DNA of 64,000 nucleotides from Serratia proteamaculans (GTDB lineage: Bacteria > Pseudomonadota > Gammaproteobacteria > Enterobacterales > Enterobacteriaceae): contig NZ_WBKI01000002.1 of assembly GCF_008830365.1 (NCBI RefSeq), forward strand, positions 62,001-126,000, in the 5' to 3' direction. The translations under genes were made by a program, and so were the position numbers. Shown here one piece after another: positions 54,584 to 64,000 of this stretch; the first letter of the stretch is position 1; every line of letters starts with the position of its first letter. The notes under the pieces are model-generated. The model was not told the DNA's origin and did no database searches. It worked only from the letters and a program-made list of their open reading frames with translations.

Positions 54584-54667
54584 CTGGAAGACGGTTAGTT
54601 AATCTTCCAGTGGCGCGCAGAATGCAAGAGAGAGCCCTCGGAAGATTTCTTCCGAGGGTTTTTTTTT
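54584..54667 (+). terminator. his operon attenuator (pause/antiterminator and terminator hairpins)
   Basis: CTGGAAGA (54584-54591) pairs with TCTTCCAG (54603-54610) as the upstream hairpin. The terminator is CCCTCGGAAGA/TCTTCCGAGGG (54635-54658), a perfect 11-base stem with a two-base loop, followed by nine T. The TCTTCC of the first hairpin can also pair with GGAAGA in the second, giving the alternative antiterminator fold. Confidence 0.92.
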
Positions 54668-54737
54668 GGCTCCGGACAGACAGATAAAATAATTTTCATT
54701 ATAAATTCAAAAAATTACAGATTAAACAGAGGTTACC

Positions 54738-55637
54738 ATGCTGGATAAAACACGTTTACGGATAGCAATGCAGAAATCGGGCCGCCTGAGTGATGAATCA
54801 CAGGAGCTACTGGCGCGCTGCGGTATCAAAATCAACCTGCAGCAACAACGCCTGATCGCCTTCGCGGAGAATATGCCGATTGATATCCTGCGCGTGCGCG
54901 ATGACGATATCCCGGGCCTGGTAATGGACGGCGTGGTCGACCTGGGCATTATCGGTGAGAACGTGCTGGAAGAAGAGCTGCTCAACCGCCGCGCTCAGGG
55001 CGAAGACCCGCGCTACTTCACCCTGCGTCGCCTGGACTTCGGCGGCTGCCGCCTGTCGCTGGCCACTTCACTCGACAGTGAATATGCCGGCCCGCAAAGC
55101 CTGCAAGACGCCCGCATCGCCACCTCTTACCCGCACCTGCTGAAGCAATACCTCGACAAACAGGGCGTGCGCTTCAAATCCTGCCTGCTGAACGGTTCGG
55201 TTGAAGTGGCACCACGTGCCGGTCTGGCCGACGCCATCTGCGACCTGGTTTCCACCGGCGCTACGCTGGAAGCCAACGGCCTGCGTGAAGTGGAAGTGAT
55301 TTACCGCTCGAAAGCCTGCCTGATCCAACGCGACGGCGAAATGCCGGAAGCCAAGCAGCAACTGATCGACCGCCTGATGACCCGTATCCAGGGCGTGATC
55401 CAGGCGCGTGAATCCAAGTACATCATGCTGCACGCGCCAAGCGAGCGTCTGGACGAAATCGTCGCGCTGCTGCCGGGTGCCGAACGCCCTACCATTCTGC
55501 CACTGGCCGGCGCACAGAATCGCGTAGCCATGCACATGGTCAGTAGCGAAACCCTGTTCTGGGAAACCATGGAAAAACTGAAAGCGCTCGGTGCCAGCTC
55601 GATTCTGGTGTTGCCAATTGAGAAGATGATGGAGTAA
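54738..55637 (+). CDS. hisG: ATP phosphoribosyltransferase
   Basis: A 299-residue long-form HisG, the first and feedback-inhibited step of histidine synthesis (PRPP and ATP to phosphoribosyl-ATP). The catalytic domains span residues 1-220, with [14 protein letters not shown] and the PRPP-loop [14 protein letters not shown]. The C-terminal 75 residues ([21 protein letters not shown]) form the ACT-like histidine-binding domain. First gene after the attenuator; 4 bases to hisD. Confidence 0.98.
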   Translation: MLDKTRLRIAMQKSGRLSDESQELLARCGIKINLQQQRLIAFAENMPIDILRVRDDDIPGLVMDGVVDLGIIGENVLEEELLNRRAQGEDPRYFTLRRLDFGGCRLSLATSLDSEYAGPQSLQDARIATSYPHLLKQYLDKQGVRFKSCLLNGSVEVAPRAGLADAICDLVSTGATLEANGLREVEVIYRSKACLIQRDGEMPEAKQQLIDRLMTRIQGVIQARESKYIMLHAPSERLDEIVALLPGAERPTILPLAGAQNRVAMHMVSSETLFWETMEKLKALGASSILVLPIEKMME

Positions 55638-55641
55638 GGCC

Positions 55642-61182
<5,541 letters not shown>

Positions 61183-61189
<7 letters not shown>

Positions 61190-61797
61190 CAGAACAGCAA
61201 AGAAACCAGCTCGACTGGGAAAAAACTGACCACCTGCTGCCGGTGATCGTCCAGCACGCTGTCTCCGGCGAAGTGCTGATGCTCGGCTATATGAACCAAG
61301 AAGCGCTGGCCGAAACTGAACAAAGCGGCAAGGTCACCTTTTTCTCACGCACCAAACAGCGCCTGTGGACCAAGGGCGAAAGCTCTGGCCACTTCCTTAA
61401 CGTGGTCAGTATCACCCCGGACTGCGACAACGACACGCTGTTGATTCTGGCCAATCCAATCGGCCCGACTTGCCACCTGGGTAACACCAGTTGCTTCCAC
61501 CCGGCCAGCAGCGATTGGGGTTTTCTGTATCAGTTGGAACAACTGCTGGCGGAACGCAAGACAGCCAGCCCCGACAGCTCTTACACCGCCAGCCTGTACG
61601 CCAGTGGCACCAAGCGTATCGCGCAGAAAGTCGGTGAAGAAGGCGTGGAAACCGCACTGGCCGCCACGGTGAACGATCGCGAAGAGTTGACCAACGAAGC
61701 TTCTGATCTGATTTATCACCTGTTGGTGTTGCTGCAGGATCAGGATCTGGACTTGAGCAAAGTGATTGGCCGACTGCGCGAACGGCACCAGAAATAA
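61183..61797 (+). CDS. hisI: Bifunctional phosphoribosyl-AMP cyclohydrolase / phosphoribosyl-ATP pyrophosphatase
   Basis: A 204-residue fused enzyme (HisIE) for the second and third steps of histidine synthesis. Residues 1-115 are the zinc cyclohydrolase ([42 protein letters not shown]). Residues 116-204 are the pyrophosphatase with the acidic helix [13 protein letters not shown]. Last gene of the operon. Confidence 0.97.
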
Positions 61798-61815
61798 CCC
61801 TGTTTTACAGGCAAT

Positions 61816-61854
61816 AAAAAAGCCGCCGGGCGTAAACCTCGGCGGCTTTTTTTA
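61816..61854. terminator. Bidirectional intrinsic terminator between hisI and gnd
   Basis: AAAAAGCCGCCG and CGGCGGCTTTTTTT form a long GC-rich stem with T tracts on both strands, between convergent operon ends. Confidence 0.92.
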
Positions 61855-61871
61855 TACTTCAAACGTTGGGG

Positions 61872-63278
61872 TTATTCCATCCATTCGGTATGGAACACGC
61901 CTTCTTTATCAATACGTTTGTAAGTGTGAGCACCGAAGTAGTCGCGCTGCGCCTGGATCAGGTTGGCAGGCAGAACCGCTGAACGGTAGCTGTCGTAGTA
62001 GGCAATCGCCGCAGAGAAGGTCGGCGTAGGGATGCCGTTTTGCACCGCGTAGGACACCACATCACGCAGCGCCTGCTGGTATTCATCAGCAATCTGCTTG
62101 AAGTATGGTGCCAGCAACAGGTTGGCAATATCTGCGTCGTGTGCGTAAGCGTCGGTGATTTTCTGCAGGAACTGAGCGCGAATGATACAGCCGGCACGGA
62201 AGATCTTGGCGATATCGCCATAGTGCAGATCCCAGTTGTTTTCTTTGGAAGCCGCTTTCAGCTGAGAGAAGCCCTGTGCATAGGAAACGATTTTACCCAG
62301 GTACAGTGCACGACGCACTTTCTCAATGAATTCAGCTTTGTCACCGCTCACTGGAGTCGCTTTAGGACCGGTCAGCACTTTAGACGCGGCAACACGCTGG
62401 TCTTTCAGTGAGGACAGGTAACGTGCGAACACCGACTCGGTGATCAACGACAGTGGCTCGCCCAGATCCAGAGAGCTCTGGCTGGTCCATTTACCGGTGC
62501 CTTTGTTGGCTGCTTCGTCCAGGATCACGTCAACCAGGTAGGTACCTTCTTCATCTTTCTTGGTGAAGATATCTTTGGTGATGTCGATCAGGTAGCTGTT
62601 CAGTTCGCCCTTGTTCCACTCGGCGAAGGTTTCAGCCAGCTGTTCGTTGCTCAGGTTCAGCGCCTGCTTCAACAGAGAGTAAGCTTCTGCAATCAGCTGC
62701 ATGTCACCGTACTCGATGCCGTTGTGCACCATCTTCACGTAGTGGCCGGCGCCATCAGCGCCGATATAGGTCACGCAAGGCTCGCCTTCCGCTACCGCCG
62801 CGATTTTTTTCAGGATTGGTGCCACCAGCTCATAAGCTTCTTTCTGGCCACCAGGCATGATTGAAGGGCCTTTCAATGCACCCTCTTCACCACCGGAAAC
62901 GCCAGTGCCGATGAAGTTGAAACCTTGGTCAGACAGTTCGCGGTTACGACGGATGGTGTCCTGATAGTAGGTGTTACCACCGTCGATCAGAATGTCACCT
63001 TTATCCAGATGCGGAGTCAGGGAAGCAATGGTCTTGTCAGTCGCTTCGCCCGCTTTCACCATCAGCAAAATGCGGCGTGGTTTTTCCAGAGATTCAACAA
63101 ACTCTTCAACGGTGTAGTGCGGCACCAGGTTTTTACCCGGATTCTCTGCAATAACTTCGTCGGTTTTGTCGCCTGAACGGTTAAAGATCGAAACGGTGTA
63201 ACCACGGCTTTCGATGTTCAGTGCCAGATTGCGGCCCATTACCGCCATGCCGACAACGCCGATTTGTTGCTTGGACAT
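61872..63278 (-). CDS. gnd: 6-phosphogluconate dehydrogenase, decarboxylating
   Basis: A 468-residue NADP-dependent enzyme of the pentose phosphate pathway that yields ribulose-5-phosphate and CO2. The NADP fold begins [15 protein letters not shown] (G-x-A-x-x-G form). The substrate-binding signature [22 protein letters not shown] and the catalytic lysine in [17 protein letters not shown] are present. The ATG at 63278 follows CAGGAG; upstream in-frame codons do not fit the family. Its place between his and a polysaccharide gene is common in enteric bacteria. Confidence 0.98.
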   Translation of the reverse strand: MSKQQIGVVGMAVMGRNLALNIESRGYTVSIFNRSGDKTDEVIAENPGKNLVPHYTVEEFVESLEKPRRILLMVKAGEATDKTIASLTPHLDKGDILIDGGNTYYQDTIRRNRELSDQGFNFIGTGVSGGEEGALKGPSIMPGGQKEAYELVAPILKKIAAVAEGEPCVTYIGADGAGHYVKMVHNGIEYGDMQLIAEAYSLLKQALNLSNEQLAETFAEWNKGELNSYLIDITKDIFTKKDEEGTYLVDVILDEAANKGTGKWTSQSSLDLGEPLSLITESVFARYLSSLKDQRVAASKVLTGPKATPVSGDKAEFIEKVRRALYLGKIVSYAQGFSQLKAASKENNWDLHYGDIAKIFRAGCIIRAQFLQKITDAYAHDADIANLLLAPYFKQIADEYQQALRDVVSYAVQNGIPTPTFSAAIAYYDSYRSAVLPANLIQAQRDYFGAHTYKRIDKEGVFHTEWME

Positions 63279-63454
63279 TGAGGAACTCCTGTCTGAGGAT
63301 GACCCTGTTAACAACTTTAGCCAACAGGTTTTGTGATGTGGCACACATGTTAACTCAGGATTGAACCGCGTGGGTAGTGATTGGTGCGATAGGTCACATA
63401 ATGAGTTTCAAGAGATTGAATTGTAGTCTAAAACTTTCAGCTATCTGAGCTCAT

Positions 63455-63485
63455 AAGAAAAAAACCGGCCAGTAGACTGGCCGGT
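63455..63485 (-). terminator. Intrinsic terminator of the truncated gene at the window end
   Basis: ACCGGCCAG and CTGGCCGGT form a perfect nine-base stem with a four-base loop; on the minus strand TTTTTTTCTT follows. It lies just past the stop at 63519 and separates that gene from gnd. Confidence 0.85.
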
Positions 63486-63518
63486 CGATTTTTACCTATC
63501 CGCCTGATGAAAGCATCT

Positions 63519-64000
63519 TTATGAGCCGGTAGTTTCGGCCTGTCGCGCCTTGAATACCTTAACCTTCTCAGCCAGCATGAGTTCACTATTGCGTATCATG
63601 TCGGTGTATTGTGTATTAACAAAACCCCACAACGTTGAATATTGATCTTCGGCGTAACCAACCATAAATGGCAATGTCGTCACCACAGTCAATCCTGGAG
63701 CTGACTCAAGATAGCGATCGATAGTGTTGTTCTGGGAGTCGATGTTTTTCTCATCCCACTGACTGATAAGTTCAATACCACGGCGGGAATAAATGTTCAT
63801 TACCATGCTAGTCATGCGGTTGATGTAGACATATTCAATACCGTCTATTTCTTTAACCGCCAGAATGCTGGTGTCTTCGTGTAAATGCGCAATAATGCCG
63901 GCAAACACATGCCAATCCCACTCGGTTTCCCGTAAATGCCCAACGATCTTTTCGAGTCGAATGTCAAAATCAGCCGGGAATAGCACGTCATCTTCGCAAA
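63519..64000 (-). CDS. Probable glycosyltransferase-like protein, C-terminal part (surface polysaccharide locus)
   Basis: The 3' end of a gene that begins beyond the window; about 160 codons are visible and the frame is open to the edge. The first visible residues read CEDDVLFPADFD. An E-D-D motif in this setting is common in glycosyltransferases, including family 25, where it binds the metal and nucleotide sugar. The rest (HVFAGIIAHLHEDTSIL, YVYINRMTSMVMNIYSRRGIELIS, WGFVNTQYTDMIRNSELMLAEKVKVF) is soluble with a helical end. I do not recognise a specific member. Its place upstream of gnd suggests the end of an O-antigen or other polysaccharide cluster. Confidence 0.55.
   Translation of the reverse strand, partial: CEDDVLFPADFDIRLEKIVGHLRETEWDWHVFAGIIAHLHEDTSILAVKEIDGIEYVYINRMTSMVMNIYSRRGIELISQWDEKNIDSQNNTIDRYLESAPGLTVVTTLPFMVGYAEDQYSTLWGFVNTQYTDMIRNSELMLAEKVKVFKARQAETTGS

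Overview
The window is a contiguous piece of an Enterobacterales chromosome, most likely Serratia or a close relative in Yersiniaceae. This is inferred from gene order, protein similarity to known E. coli families, moderately high GC in coding regions, and a family of intergenic palindromic repeats of a type I associate with Serratia and Yersinia. No phage, plasmid, transposase, rRNA, tRNA or CRISPR array was seen.

Layout. Positions 1-29.3 kb follow E. coli order (inverted): hcp-hcr, poxB, ltaE, [insertion: nanE-PTS-rpiR regulator-DUF1294 gene], ybjT, ybjS, amiD, ybjQ, ybjP, artPIQM, artJ, [insertion: Fic enzyme plus a convergent 55-codon gene], rlmC, ybjO, potFGHI, ybjN, rimK, ybjC, grxA, ybjM, ybjL, and the small RNA RybB. 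The gene nfsA, which sits between ybjC and rimK in E. coli, is absent. From 29.5 to 48.3 kb there is a looser version of the next E. coli block (ybjG, deoR, dacC, gstB, yliI), broken by extra genes: a PLP dehydratase, ecotin, an exported MTA/SAH-nucleosidase-like protein, a second PAP2 phosphatase, a DUF4432 gene, deoC, sdaC-sdaB, a reverse-transsulfuration pair (cystathionine beta-synthase and gamma-lyase), a 2OG-Fe(II) oxygenase and a HAD hydrolase. From 48.4 to 53.4 kb lies an accessory stretch: GNAT acetyltransferase, CorA-type transporter, and a ureohydrolase/sodium-symporter pair with a divergent LysR regulator. From 53.4 kb to the end is the yeeZ-hisL-hisGDCBHAFI region, then gnd and the truncated end of a probable surface-polysaccharide gene.

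How the parts work together. Arginine uptake (artPIQM, artJ) carries candidate tandem ARG boxes at both promoters. Putrescine uptake (potFGHI), serine uptake and deamination (sdaCB), deoxyribose-phosphate breakdown (deoC, deoR) and histidine synthesis (hisL attenuator plus eight genes) are complete units. DeoR-type operators lie on both sides of the promoter region shared by deoC and the divergent DUF4432 gene, suggesting one regulon. The nanE-PTS pair with a divergent RpiR regulator looks like an N-acetylmannosamine uptake module.

Most of the window is ordinary chromosomal backbone. The observations I rate most worth a second look are: the Fic enzyme with its convergent small candidate antitoxin; the exported nucleosidase whose usual catalytic Asp appears to be Asn; the DUF4432 gene under apparent DeoR control; and the three palindromic repeats, two of which abut ribosome binding sites. 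I cannot show that any of these is undescribed without database searches.
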